From NCBI RefSeq assembly GCF_007990935.1, contig NZ_BJXJ01000002.1, positions 124,001-188,000 on the forward strand: a stretch of 64,000 nt of DNA. Reading direction: 5' to 3'. This document shows, one piece after another, positions 1-8,197 of the stretch. Made by a program: the position numbers and the translations under genes. The stretch's first letter is position 1. Each line of letters begins with the position of its first letter. The DNA comes from Vibrio sagamiensis NBRC 104589. Lineage in GTDB: Bacteria > Pseudomonadota > Gammaproteobacteria > Enterobacterales > Vibrionaceae. The notes below the pieces were generated by a model. That model saw nothing but the letters and a program-made list of their open reading frames with translations. It was not told the DNA's origin and ran no database searches.

Positions 1-1
1 T

Positions 2-553
2 ATTGCTGGAGCCGCAACAACGGCCAACATTGTCACAGATACCCGTTCTGCGAAGGAAATATGGCAAGATAACAACATTGAGTTTGAAGTAGCAGCCATG
101 AGTAATAAACCCCCCTTTGTGGAAAAAACTCGCATTTTCGCTAGCTCTTATAACGGTACCTTAGTACTTATGGGGCAAGCGCCAACTCAAACTCTCATTA
201 GCGATTTTGAAAAACAAGTACGCAAATTAAACGGCGTTAAAAGTATTCATAACAAAATTAAGCAAATGGAGCCATTAGGGCTGAGTCAAATCAGTAATGA
301 CAGCTGGATTACAACTAAAGTAAAATCCGCTTTACTTACTGATGGCGAATTAAATGGAACCAAAGTAAAAGTTATCACTGAAGATGGCGATGTATTCCTA
401 TTTGGTTATGTTTCTCTTGCACAAGCAGATCGTGCTGTGGAAATCGCACGTAATATTTCTGGAGTTAAGCAAGTAATTAAAGGTTTTCAGTATGGGGATA
501 TAGCTGTACTAGAAAACAATACTCATCAGCCAATCTCTCAGCCTTTTTTGTAA
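2..553 (+). CDS. dolP: DolP (YraP) dual-BON-domain outer-membrane lipoprotein, 5' truncated by window
   Basis: The reading frame is open from base 2, so the N-terminus with its lipoprotein signal lies outside the window. About 183 residues are visible. They hold two BON domains: one around FASSYNGTLVLMGQAP to KSIHNKI, and a second from DSWITTKVKSALL to KQVIKGFQ. DolP family proteins sit in the periplasm on the outer membrane and support envelope integrity and BAM function. The order dolP then convergent sspB/sspA is usual in gammaproteobacteria. A bidirectional hairpin follows the stop. The family call rests on the paired BON domains and the start AGAATTANIVTD typical of Vibrio copies. Confidence 0.9.
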   Translation: MAGAATTANIVTDTRSAKEIWQDNNIEFEVAAMSNKPPFVEKTRIFASSYNGTLVLMGQAPTQTLISDFEKQVRKLNGVKSIHNKIKQMEPLGLSQISNDSWITTKVKSALLTDGELNGTKVKVITEDGDVFLFGYVSLAQADRAVEIARNISGVKQVIKGFQYGDIAVLENNTHQPISQPFL

Positions 554-578
554 GTAAAATTATAAAAATGAAATAAAA

Positions 579-603
579 AGCAGCACTAGTGTGCTGCTTT
601 TTT
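579..603. terminator. Bidirectional terminator between dolP and sspB
   Basis: An 8-bp perfect stem (AGCAGCAC at 579-586 with GTGCTGCT at 591-598) has a TAGT loop. It is flanked by T-runs on both strands and lies between convergent genes. Confidence 0.9.
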
Positions 604-629
604 AATTTGATTTTACCGGTCCATTGATA

Positions 630-1109
630 CTATTTGATCACACGTAAACTTGGCTTTCCTTTCGGACGAGGCGCTTCTTCCTCCTCAAGTTCAACAGTAT
701 CTGGCTCTAAATCGCTAACCACTGCAGTGAATGCTGGAGTTGGTGCGTCAGCAGTCATGTCTTCTTCTTCAATATCCATATAGATATCTTCAGGCTCAAA
801 CATTGTACCAGCACCATTTTCTCTAGCATAAATCGCCTGTGCCGCATAAATAGGGACAATCACTGAATGAGGTCGCCCGCTAAAGCGAGCTTGAAAAGTG
901 ACCGATTCATTACCTAATTCAAGATAGCCAACTGCTGCAGGGGCTATATTCAATATAATCTGGCCATCTTGAACAAATTCAATTGGTACATGAACACCTG
1001 GCATTGTTGCATCAACAACTAGATGAGGTGTTAGGTCGTTATCAACCAACCAGTCATAAAATGCACGAAGCATGTAAGGACGGCGTGCAGTCATCTTAGA
1101 AATATCCAT
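630..1109 (-). CDS. sspB: SspB, ClpXP specificity-enhancing adaptor
   Basis: SspB binds ssrA-tagged peptides released by ribosome rescue and hands them to ClpXP. The folded substrate-binding domain spans roughly residues 5-110 (RRPYMLRAFYDWL..., GVHVPIEFV, YARENGAGTMFEPE). An acidic linker rich in D/E follows, and the C-terminal tail GKPSLRVIK is the ClpX zinc-domain docking motif. The start is taken at the ATG at 1109 (MDISKMT), as in E. coli; a GTG lies one codon upstream. It sits directly downstream of sspA, 21 bp away, as one transcription unit. Confidence 0.95.
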   Translation of the reverse strand: MDISKMTARRPYMLRAFYDWLVDNDLTPHLVVDATMPGVHVPIEFVQDGQIILNIAPAAVGYLELGNESVTFQARFSGRPHSVIVPIYAAQAIYARENGAGTMFEPEDIYMDIEEEDMTADAPTPAFTAVVSDLEPDTVELEEEEAPRPKGKPSLRVIK

Positions 1110-1130
1110 CACGTATGTAACCTAGTCCAA

Positions 1131-1766
1131 TTAACGAACTAAACGCATTTCACGTTCTGCTTCCGTCAAAGAAGCAAGGAATGAGTCACGTTCAAATACG
1201 CGATTCATGTACACTTTGATTTCTTTTGAACCCGGGCCAACAAGATCAATACCAAGTTGAGGCAAACGCCATAATAGTGGTGCTAAGTAACAATCAATCA
1301 AACTGAACTCTTCGCTCATAAAATATTCATACTCAGCAAAGATTGGCGATAGAGTGAGTAGATCATTACGTAATTTAGTACGCGCTTTCTCTGATTCTTC
1401 CATATTACCTTTTAGTACTTTCTCAGCGAGAGAATACCAATTACGCTCAATACGGTACATCATTAGACGGCTGTTACCCCGAGCAACAGGATAAACAGGC
1501 ATAAGAGGAGGATGCGGAAAACGCTCGTCCAAGTACTCCATGATGATTTTTGAATCGTAAAGAGCTAGCTCACGGTCAACCAAAGTTGGTACTGACTTGT
1601 ATGGGTTTAATTCAACAAGCTCAGCAGGAAGATTTGCTTCATCAACAAGCTCAACTTCAACACTTACGCCCTTTTCAGCTAGTACAATACGAACCTGATG
1701 GCTATATAAATCTGATGCACTTGAAAAAAGAGTCATTACAGAACGTTTATTGGCAGCTACAGCCAT
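1131..1766 (-). CDS. sspA: SspA, stringent starvation protein A (RNA polymerase-associated)
   Basis: The protein is 211 aa with a glutathione-S-transferase fold. A thioredoxin-like N-terminal half (MAVAANKRSVMTLFSSASDLYSHQVRIVL, NPYKSVPTLVDRE) precedes a helical C-terminal half (DCYLAPLLWRLPQLGI, FERDSFLASLTEAEREM). SspA binds sigma70 RNA polymerase and acts in stress and starvation. The start at 1766 is preferred over an upstream in-frame ATG at 1823: it has a strong SD (GGAGGG) just upstream and matches the E. coli N-terminus. The upstream extension also lies inside a terminator hairpin. Confidence 0.96.
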   Translation of the reverse strand: MAVAANKRSVMTLFSSASDLYSHQVRIVLAEKGVSVEVELVDEANLPAELVELNPYKSVPTLVDRELALYDSKIIMEYLDERFPHPPLMPVYPVARGNSRLMMYRIERNWYSLAEKVLKGNMEESEKARTKLRNDLLTLSPIFAEYEYFMSEEFSLIDCYLAPLLWRLPQLGIDLVGPGSKEIKVYMNRVFERDSFLASLTEAEREMRLVR

Positions 1767-1790
1767 GGAGCCCTCCAGTACACTTATAAA

Positions 1791-1815
1791 TAAAAATGGA
1801 GGCGCTAAGCCTCCA
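1791..1815 (-). terminator. Terminator after petABC, before sspA
   Basis: A 7-bp stem (1797-1803 with 1809-1815, TGGAGGC/GCCTCCA) has a 5-nt loop and is followed on the minus strand by TTTTTA. It separates the pet operon from sspAB, which share the same direction. Some read-through is possible. Confidence 0.75.
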
Positions 1816-1861
1816 CTATCCATTAATTAAAACTAAGAATTAGCACGATATTGTAGCACAA

Positions 1862-2599
1862 TTAATGCACATCGCGCCAATATTCTTTCTTCAACAACAC
1901 AACAATGATAGTAAATAGCACTAAAAAACCCATAACCCACCAACCAAGAGCATGGCGCTCTAATTGAATAGGATCCCCCGCATAGACGAGAAAGTTGACG
2001 ATATCACCTACCGCTTTATCGTACTCGCCTTTAGTCAGTTCACCTGTTCCATCCGTTTCTGTGCCTACAACGACCTGAACTTCCTCACCATCTACCACTT
2101 CGGTCGCATAGACAGGTGTAGGAACACCTTGTAGTTCTTCAAGCACATGAGGCATACCCACACTTGGAAAAACAAGATTGTTGACACCAAACGGTCGTGA
2201 AGGGTCGACATAGAATGAACGTAAATAGGTATAAAGCCAGTCAGCGCCTCGCACACGAGCCACTAAGGTTAAGTCAGGGGGCGGAGCACCAAACCAGTTT
2301 CCAGCTTGTTCGGCTGGCATCGCATTCACCATGAGATCGCCTACCTTGGCGGTAGGATCGAAAATCAGGTTTTCTTTCATTAGATCAATTGGGATCCCAA
2401 GATCCGTCGCAACACGTTCATAACGCTGATACTGAGTTGAATGGCAAGCAAAGCAATAGTTCATAAATAACTTTGCACCATTTTGTAGCGACGCCTTATC
2501 GGAGAGATCAACATTCGCTTTATCTAATGGAAAATTGCTCCCTGCCGCCATAGTTAGAGATGGTAACAGAGCAAACAGAATTAAAATCCACTTCTTCAT
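1862..2599 (-). CDS. petC: Cytochrome c1 of the bc1 complex
   Basis: The protein is 245 aa and forms the haem c subunit of ubiquinol-cytochrome c reductase, passing electrons from the Rieske protein to soluble cytochrome c. A signal peptide (about residues 1-19, ending TMAA) is followed by the CxxCH haem site C49-F-A-C52-H53. A single C-terminal membrane anchor (WWVMGFLVLFTIIVVLL) ends in a basic tail. Its ATG overlaps the petB stop by 4 bp (ATGA), so the two are translationally coupled. Confidence 0.96.
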   Translation of the reverse strand: MKKWILILFALLPSLTMAAGSNFPLDKANVDLSDKASLQNGAKLFMNYCFACHSTQYQRYERVATDLGIPIDLMKENLIFDPTAKVGDLMVNAMPAEQAGNWFGAPPPDLTLVARVRGADWLYTYLRSFYVDPSRPFGVNNLVFPSVGMPHVLEELQGVPTPVYATEVVDGEEVQVVVGTETDGTGELTKGEYDKAVGDIVNFLVYAGDPIQLERHALGWWVMGFLVLFTIIVVLLKKEYWRDVH

Positions 2600-3861
2600 T
2601 TAAATGTCACCCTCTCTGGTAATGGTTTGGTTGCTTCATTTTTACTGTAGAAAAACAGCAACACAAAAAACATGAAGTAACACAAGCTAAAGATCTGAGA
2701 CAAAATGGTGTACAACGGTGTCGCTGGTAGTGCACCTAATATACCCAGAGCAATAAAGGCAACAGTAAATTGAGCAATATTCAACAAATGTAACTTACTG
2801 CGGTAGCGATATGAACGTACCTTACATCTATCTAGCCAAGGAAGTAGGAACAGAACAACAATCGATGCCCCCATCAGAATAACACCAAGCAGTTTATCGG
2901 GGACTGCTCGTAGAATGGCGTAAAACGGAGTAAAATACCAAACTGGTGCAATATGCTCTGGTGTTTTCAATGGGTTAGCCGCTTCAAAGTTAGGCGGCTC
3001 TAGGAAATACCCGCCCATTTCAGGATTGAAAAATAACACATAGCAGAATAGGAATAAGAAACCGGCTACACCAATAAGATCTTTTACCGTGCCATAAGGA
3101 TGGAAAGGAATCGAATCAATAATGTCGTATTTTTTGGTGTAGTCTTTGTGGAATTTAAACTGTGTTTTGTAACCTTCTCCCATAGTCCCTTTAGGCAACT
3201 TAGTATCAATACCATCAGGGTTATTCGAACCTACTTCATGCAATGCGAGTACATGAAGTACCACAAGAAGCAGCAGCACAATCGGCAAAGCAATAACATG
3301 TAAAGCGAAGAAACGATTCAGTGTCGCGCCGGAAATAATATAATCACCCCGGATCCAGAGTGTTAAATCATCACCAATAACAGGAATTGCACCAAACAAA
3401 GAGATGATTACCTGAGCCCCCCAGTAGGACATTTGTCCCCAAGGCAATAGGTAACCCATGAAGGCTTCAGCCATCAACACCAGGAAGATTAACATACCAA
3501 ATAGCCATAGTAATTCACGGGGCTTTTGGTAAGAGCCGTAAATCAGGCCTCGGAACATGTGCAGATAAATCACCACAAAGAAAGCCGATGCCCCCGTTGA
3601 GTGCATATAACGTAGCAACCAACCATAATCGACATCACGCATGATGTATTCAACAGAAGCAAACGCTCCTTCACCGGAAGGCACATAGTTCATGGTTAAC
3701 CAGATGCCGGTTAAAATCTGATTGACCAAAACCAACATTGCCAAAGAACCGAAAAGGTACCAAAAATTGAAATTCTTTGGCATAGGGTATTCAGATAAAT
3801 GCTTTTTATAGGCATTCATAATGGGAAGGCGTTTTTCTACCCAATCGAGTAATGCTTGCAT
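2596..3861 (-). CDS. petB: Cytochrome b of the bc1 complex
   Basis: The protein is a 421-aa polytopic membrane protein carrying two b haems. The four haem-ligand histidines are visible as H87 and H101 (MHSTGASAF...YLHMF) and H188 and H203 (ALHVIA...VLHVLALH). The quinol-site motif reads PVWY rather than the mitochondrial PEWY, within IAPVWYFTPFYAILRAVP; this is a variant found in beta/gammaproteobacterial bc1 complexes. Its start shares one base with the petA stop (TAATG). It is the middle gene of the petABC operon. Confidence 0.97.
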   Translation of the reverse strand: MQALLDWVEKRLPIMNAYKKHLSEYPMPKNFNFWYLFGSLAMLVLVNQILTGIWLTMNYVPSGEGAFASVEYIMRDVDYGWLLRYMHSTGASAFFVVIYLHMFRGLIYGSYQKPRELLWLFGMLIFLVLMAEAFMGYLLPWGQMSYWGAQVIISLFGAIPVIGDDLTLWIRGDYIISGATLNRFFALHVIALPIVLLLLVVLHVLALHEVGSNNPDGIDTKLPKGTMGEGYKTQFKFHKDYTKKYDIIDSIPFHPYGTVKDLIGVAGFLFLFCYVLFFNPEMGGYFLEPPNFEAANPLKTPEHIAPVWYFTPFYAILRAVPDKLLGVILMGASIVVLFLLPWLDRCKVRSYRYRSKLHLLNIAQFTVAFIALGILGALPATPLYTILSQIFSLCYFMFFVLLFFYSKNEATKPLPERVTFK

Positions 3862-4451
3862 TATGCGTCTCCCTCATCAACACCAACTAAGAGTTTATTC
3901 TCAGTTAGATACATATGTTTAGGAACGACAAGGTTTAATGGCGCAGGAACGCCTTGAAACACCCGACCCGCCATATCAAATTTAGATCCATGACAAGGGC
4001 AGAAAAAGCCTGATTTTACACCTTGAACCTGCTCTGAGAATGTATCAGGCAGGTAGGTCGGCGAACAACCTAAGTGGGTACAGAAACCAACCGCAACAAA
4101 ATAATCTGGCTTTATAGAGCGATATTCATTCTGTGCGTAAGGAGGTTGCTGCTCCATTTCGGAGTTTGGATCTCGGAGCTGATCATTGATTTTGTTCAAG
4201 TTTTCAAGAACAGATTCAGTACGGCGAACTACCCAGACTGGCTTTCCTTGCCACTCAACGCGAATCATTTGACCAGCTTCTATTTTACTGATGTCCACTT
4301 CAACCGGTGCTCCTGCTGCTTTTGCTTTTGCACTCGGGTTCCATGATTTGATAAAAGGAACGGCGACGGCGACTGCCCCTAACCCACCAACAACCGCAGT
4401 TGTTGCAGTTAGAAAACGCCTACGTCCGTTATTTAAAGGCGCATTGCTCAT
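3861..4451 (-). CDS. petA: Rieske iron-sulfur protein of the bc1 complex
   Basis: The protein is 196 aa. A twin-arginine N-terminus (NNGRRRFLTATTAVVGGL) supplies the Tat signal and membrane anchor. The [2Fe-2S] ligands are in CTHLGC and CPCHGS, each with one Cys and one His ligand plus the disulfide cysteines. The start at 4451 (MSNAPLN) is chosen because GGGAGAA lies 8-10 nt upstream; in-frame ATGs further upstream (4490, 4484) extend into sequence unlike the family. It is the first gene of petABC. Confidence 0.96.
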   Translation of the reverse strand: MSNAPLNNGRRRFLTATTAVVGGLGAVAVAVPFIKSWNPSAKAKAAGAPVEVDISKIEAGQMIRVEWQGKPVWVVRRTESVLENLNKINDQLRDPNSEMEQQPPYAQNEYRSIKPDYFVAVGFCTHLGCSPTYLPDTFSEQVQGVKSGFFCPCHGSKFDMAGRVFQGVPAPLNLVVPKHMYLTENKLLVGVDEGDA

Positions 4452-4547
4452 CCAAACATTCTCCCATTTGCTCCCTTGGGTCATTATCATTCCACTTATA
4501 AGAGCATGGCTAACAATAATAAATTTAATTCTATTTATTGAATAGAA

Positions 4548-4576
4548 ATGATAAAGACAACCCTACTTTTTGACAA
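4548..4576 (-). promoter_or_regulatory. Candidate petABC promoter
   Basis: On the minus strand, TTGTCA (4576-4571) and TATCAT (4553-4548) are separated by 17 bp, giving a start near 4541 and a leader of about 90 nt before petA. This is pattern-based. The rest of the 4452-5003 gap holds the rpsI terminator and otherwise nothing recognised. Confidence 0.5.
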
Positions 4577-4922
4577 GGCAAAGCTACCTTTTTGTAACAT
4601 TTGCGAGGTAAATCGCTCACACCGTCACAAAAGCGGTAAAACAATAAAAATGCGATGTAACTTGTAACAAAAAAGGGCAAGATTGCATATCAGGAAGTGA
4701 GAAGTAAGCCCTTGTCTTATCCAAATTTTTCATTGCTTAAATCGCAAAAAAAGCCTCAATAAAGAACAGAACCTGCACAGAGCAAGTTTCCAAATCAGGA
4801 CAATAATGGCTCACAATCAATGATGCGTATTTTATATTGAGATAACGGTAACGTGTGTATTGAAAGCTATTAAAAGGTTTTGAACGGCCCAAAGGGTGAT
4901 GGCGAAGAGGGATTTAGAAAAC

Positions 4923-4949
4923 AAAAAGCTCGGCATAGAGCCGAGCTTT
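4923..4949 (-). terminator. rplM-rpsI operon terminator
   Basis: A 10-bp perfect stem (AAAGCTCGGC 4925-4934 with GCCGAGCTTT 4940-4949) has a 5-nt loop and is followed by T-rich sequence on the minus strand, 55 nt past the rpsI stop. Confidence 0.88.
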
Positions 4950-5003
4950 GATGCACAGTTTCCCAAATAAATCAGGAAAAGCATAATTTCCAATAATAGA
5001 AAA

Positions 5004-5396
5004 TTAACGCTTAGAGAACTGTGGACGACGACGTGCTTTACGTAGACCAACTTTCTTACGTTCAACGCAACGAGCGTCACGAGTAACGTAACCTGCTGCA
5101 CGTAGAGTTGGACGTAGAGACTCATCGTACTCCATAAGAGCACGAGTGATGCCGTGACGGATAGCGCCAGCTTGACCTGAAATACCGCCACCTTTAACAG
5201 TTACGTATAGATCTAGCTTCTCAGTTAGTTCAACTAGCTCAAGAGGTTGCTTAACAACCATACGAGAAGTTGGACGACCGAAGTATTCATCAAGACTGCG
5301 CTTGTTGACTACGATGTTGCCGCTGCCTGGTTTAATGAAAACACGCGCAGCTGAGCTTTTGCGACGGCCAGTGCCGTAGTATTGATTCTCTGCCAT
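5004..5396 (-). CDS. rpsI: 30S ribosomal protein S9 (uS9)
   Basis: The protein is 130 aa and full length. It starts [20 protein letters not shown] and ends in the conserved basic tail [17 protein letters not shown], which reaches the ribosomal P site. The start at 5396 is preferred over an in-frame ATG five codons upstream because it matches the family and has GGGGA upstream. It is cotranscribed with rplM, 15 bp apart. Confidence 0.98.
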   Translation of the reverse strand: MAENQYYGTGRRKSSAARVFIKPGSGNIVVNKRSLDEYFGRPTSRMVVKQPLELVELTEKLDLYVTVKGGGISGQAGAIRHGITRALMEYDESLRPTLRAAGYVTRDARCVERKKVGLRKARRRPQFSKR

Positions 5397-5411
5397 TTTC
5401 GAAATCCCCAA

Positions 5412-5840
5412 TTAGATGTCTAGTACTTGTGGTTGTTGAGCAACATGGTTGTGCTCAGCGCCCGCGTAAACTTTAAGCTTACGGTACATAGCACGGCCTA
5501 GAGGACCACGTGGAAGCATGCCTTTAACTGCAAGCTCAAGAGCCATCTCAGGTTTACGATCGATCAACTTTTCAAAAGTGATAGATTTTAGACCACCTGG
5601 GAATTCAGAGTGACGGTAGTACACTTTGTTCTTAGCTTTGTTACCAGTTACAGCAACTTTCTCAGCATTGATAACGATGATGTAATCACCAGTGTCAACG
5701 TGAGGAGTGTATTCAGCTTTATGTTTGCCACGTAGGCGAGATGCAATTTCACTTGCTAGACGACCTAGAGTTTTACCCTCAGCGTCTACAACGTACCAGT
5801 CGCGTTTTACAGTTTCTGGTTTAGCAACGAAAGTTTTCAT
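5412..5840 (-). CDS. rplM: 50S ribosomal protein L13 (uL13)
   Basis: The protein is 142 aa, the usual bacterial length ([57 protein letters not shown]). It is an early 23S rRNA binder. It is first in the rplM-rpsI operon, with a long leader (about 157 nt) between the promoter at about 6010 and the start codon. In E. coli L13 represses its own operon at the mRNA leader; the long, structured leader here fits the same scheme by inference. Confidence 0.98.
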   Translation of the reverse strand: MKTFVAKPETVKRDWYVVDAEGKTLGRLASEIASRLRGKHKAEYTPHVDTGDYIIVINAEKVAVTGNKAKNKVYYRHSEFPGGLKSITFEKLIDRKPEMALELAVKGMLPRGPLGRAMYRKLKVYAGAEHNHVAQQPQVLDI

Positions 5841-6010
5841 GCTAATAATAACCCGTTAATTAAAATTTAAACTTTAAGGAACACAAATTTGCGTCCCCAC
5901 ACTGTCTAAGAGCCCAGTCATCACCCCTTCGAGTCGTTGGTACTCTCGACCTTACTCTCGAAATAACTTCGATAATGAGGTCTGCAGTAACGGTGGGTCG
6001 CAGGATTATA
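5841..6010 (-). promoter_or_regulatory. rplM-rpsI promoter and structured leader
   Basis: On the minus strand a perfect -10 TATAAT (6010-6005) is followed by the GC-rich discriminator CCTGCGACCC, typical of stringently controlled promoters; the -35 (around GTGATT) is poor. The transcribed leader contains short complementary segments (for example CGAGAGT/ACTCTCGA near 5930-5965). A role in L13 autoregulation is inference. Confidence 0.6.
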
Positions 6011-6070
6011 AAGAAGAGCGAAGAAAAAATCACCTTTTTTTGCGCTAAATCACTAATTTTTTCTTTTCAT

Positions 6071-6099
6071 AAAAAAACACCTGACTTAACCAAGGTGTT
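6071..6099 (-). terminator. zapE terminator overlapping the stop codon
   Basis: On the minus strand AACACCT (6099-6093) pairs with AGGTGTT (6082-6076), followed by seven T residues. The TAA stop of zapE lies in the loop. Confidence 0.82.
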
Positions 6100-7189
6100 C
6101 TTTGGTAAGGTACTCGTAGCTCTGCATCTCAATCAATCGAGATAAACAGCGCTTGAACTCAAATTCCAACTGCCCATTGAGATAGAGCGATTCCATCGGA
6201 ACCTCAGCAGAGATGATCAATTTAACATTTCGTTCATAGAATTCATCAACCAAGGCAATAAAGCGTCTCGCCGCATCATCCATTTTACTATGCATCTGCT
6301 TAACATCAGCCAGCAATACTGTGTGGTACAGGCGAGAGAGTTCAATATAATCATTCTGACTTCGTGGGGTTTGACACAGTTGCTCAAAAGTGGCGAATAG
6401 AACTTCATCGTTTGCTTCAACGACAGCAATTTCACGGTGATTAATGTCAATTCGATCGACCGTTGCTTTTCTTTCCCCGGTTAATTGATGGTAATATTTC
6501 TTCAAGTTGACGGAGGCCTGCTCATCCAGTGGATAATGGTATATCTCAGCTTGCTGCAAAGTCCGTAAGCGATAATCGATACCACTATCCACGTTGATCA
6601 CTTCACAGCGTTGCAAGATCATATCAATGGCTGGTAGAAAGCGAGCCCTTTGTAACCCATTTCGATAGAGGTTTTCTGGTTCGATATTTGATGTTGCAAC
6701 CAAAACCATTTCTCTTCTGAACATTTCTTGTAACAAGGTAGCTAAGATCATCGCATCGGTGATATCGGAAACAAAAAATTCATCAAAGCACACTATATCA
6801 GCCTCTTGCTTAAACAAGTCGGCCACTTTTGATAATGGATTCTCCACATCGTTTAAATGTTTCATTTCATTATGTACTCGGTGCATAAAGCGATGAAAAT
6901 GCACTCTCATTTTTCTTTGCGTAGGCAACAGTTCAAAGAAAGTATCCATGAGGTACGTTTTTCCTCGTCCCACACCTCCCCAAAAATAAAGTCCTTTTGG
7001 AGGGGCTGGCTTTGCTATTTTTTTACCGATCAACTTTTGCCAGATAGTCAGAGTAGGGAGCGCTGTCGCTTGAAATTTAACAATGGCATGATATAGCTTA
7101 TCTAAAGCTAACACCGCCTGATGCTGCGCCTCATCATTCTGAAATCCATGCTCTGCGATGTCGTTCTGATATTGTTCTAATGGTGTCAT
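6086..7189 (-). CDS. zapE: ZapE, AFG1-like ATPase of the cell-division machinery
   Basis: The protein is 367 aa. It is a P-loop ATPase of the AFG1/ZapE family that associates with the Z ring and acts during constriction, especially under stress. Walker A is GGVGRGKTYLMD (about residues 71-82). Walker B is DIVCFDEFFVSDITDAMIL, and sensor-like ATSNIEPENLY follows. It lies divergent from zapG, upstream of rplM-rpsI, the standard gammaproteobacterial order. The SD upstream of 7189 is weak, but the N-terminus MTPLEQYQNDI fits the family. Confidence 0.95.
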   Translation of the reverse strand: MTPLEQYQNDIAEHGFQNDEAQHQAVLALDKLYHAIVKFQATALPTLTIWQKLIGKKIAKPAPPKGLYFWGGVGRGKTYLMDTFFELLPTQRKMRVHFHRFMHRVHNEMKHLNDVENPLSKVADLFKQEADIVCFDEFFVSDITDAMILATLLQEMFRREMVLVATSNIEPENLYRNGLQRARFLPAIDMILQRCEVINVDSGIDYRLRTLQQAEIYHYPLDEQASVNLKKYYHQLTGERKATVDRIDINHREIAVVEANDEVLFATFEQLCQTPRSQNDYIELSRLYHTVLLADVKQMHSKMDDAARRFIALVDEFYERNVKLIISAEVPMESLYLNGQLEFEFKRCLSRLIEMQSYEYLTKEHLG

Positions 7190-7240
7190 GGTTTGTAAAT
7201 CGTAGTAAGGGGTAAGAAATCATCACTCCGTAGGAGTTTG

Positions 7241-7263
7241 TACCTAAGCAACTTTAAGATGCT
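7241..7263. repeat. Degenerate copy of an intergenic palindrome family
   Basis: The sequence TACCTAAGCAACTTTAAGATGCT resembles the left and middle part of the palindrome seen intact at 45115-45147. It lies in the zapE/zapG divergent gap. Confidence 0.45.
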
Positions 7264-7431
7264 ATGCTCAACCAGGTGCTTGAGGATATGAGATTAGAAA
7301 AAACGTTTTTCTTCTCTAAAGATACGCTGCTTTTTCTTTATCGGTCATGAAAGCCATAGTAACATGGCTACATACCACGTGTAACTAGGTGGTAAAATAC
7401 TTGTTAAAACAACTATAAAAAAGGAGCAGTT

Positions 7432-7884
7432 ATGCCTTGGATGTATGCCATTGTAGGGTTGCTAGTTGGTACTGTTGTTGGCGTACTCATCAGCCGACTT
7501 ACTACACCTGAGTATAAAAAACAAAAATCAGTCAGAAAAGAGTTAGAAGTTGCTAAATATACTCTTGAGCAGCAACGCCAAGAGTTACTTGACCACTTTG
7601 CACAAACCGCACAAATGTTGGATACCCTAGGTAAGGATTACACTAAGCTTTATCAACATATGGCCAAGACATCTTCTGAACTATTACCCAACTTACCTGA
7701 GCAAGATAATCCATTTGATAAAAAAACGGCAATGTCGACAGAAAGCCCCGAAGACGTTAAAGACATCAAAGACAAGCCAGAAATGCAGCCTAAAGACTAT
7801 GCAAATGAATCAACAGGCTTACTCAATGGACAAGAAAAAAAGTTGATGGATGCGCAAGAAATGATGGCTGCTAAATCTTCTTAG
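7432..7884 (+). CDS. zapG: ZapG-like DUF1043 inner-membrane protein (YhcB)
   Basis: The protein is 150 aa. One N-terminal membrane helix (residues 3-22, MYAIVGLLVGTVVGVLISRL) is followed by a cytoplasmic coiled coil (about 30-80, KQKSVRKELEVAKYTLEQQ...TLGKDYTKLYQHMAKTS) and a hydrophilic tail. YhcB/ZapG links cell division with peptidoglycan and envelope synthesis. The SD AAGGAG lies upstream of the start. It is next to zapE and upstream of degQ, as in E. coli. Confidence 0.92.
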   Translation: MPWMYAIVGLLVGTVVGVLISRLTTPEYKKQKSVRKELEVAKYTLEQQRQELLDHFAQTAQMLDTLGKDYTKLYQHMAKTSSELLPNLPEQDNPFDKKTAMSTESPEDVKDIKDKPEMQPKDYANESTGLLNGQEKKLMDAQEMMAAKSS

Positions 7885-7955
7885 TTTCAAATGGAATCTG
7901 AATAAATAAATTTTCTGATAATAAACAGCTAATTGAAATATTTAAATTTATAAGT

Positions 7956-7989
7956 AAAGAGGCACTCTTTAAAGCTGAGTGGCTTTTTA
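7956..7989 (+). terminator. zapG terminator
   Basis: The stem AAAGAGGCACTC/GAGTGGCTTTTT (7956-7967 with 7977-7988) has one G-G mismatch and one G-T wobble and ends in a T-run. The rest of the gap 7885-8197 carries only the degQ promoter. Confidence 0.65.
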
Positions 7990-8068
7990 CTACTGATACG
8001 ATAGACCATACCTCATAAGCTAAGAGTTTAGTCATTTATAAAAGAACTATGGGACATTAATTTGTATT

Positions 8069-8096
8069 GAACTTTTTCCTACTTATTTATATCTAA
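8069..8096 (+). promoter_or_regulatory. sigmaE (RpoE)-type promoter for degQ
   Basis: GAACTT (8069-8074) and TCTAA (8092-8096) are separated by exactly 17 bp, matching the sigmaE pattern GAACTT-N16/17-TCTRA. The predicted leader is about 95 nt. This would put the periplasmic protease under envelope-stress control, in the same circuit that DegS activates. Confidence 0.75.
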
Positions 8097-8197
8097 CCTC
8101 TCACCATTGCCACCATCATTTCTATACCCTAACTAAGTATTACTGAGATAAAGTTAGGGCTATCTTATGGCAGACCTGTTTTTAAAGGAGTTATTGG

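Noticed and set aside
1767..1823. N-terminal extension of SspA from an upstream ATG
   Set aside because: It lies within the petC terminator hairpin and has no family similarity; the ATG at 1766 has a strong ribosome site.
4832..5191. 119-aa hydrophobic minus-strand frame
   Set aside because: It is an out-of-frame reading of rpsI and its terminator.
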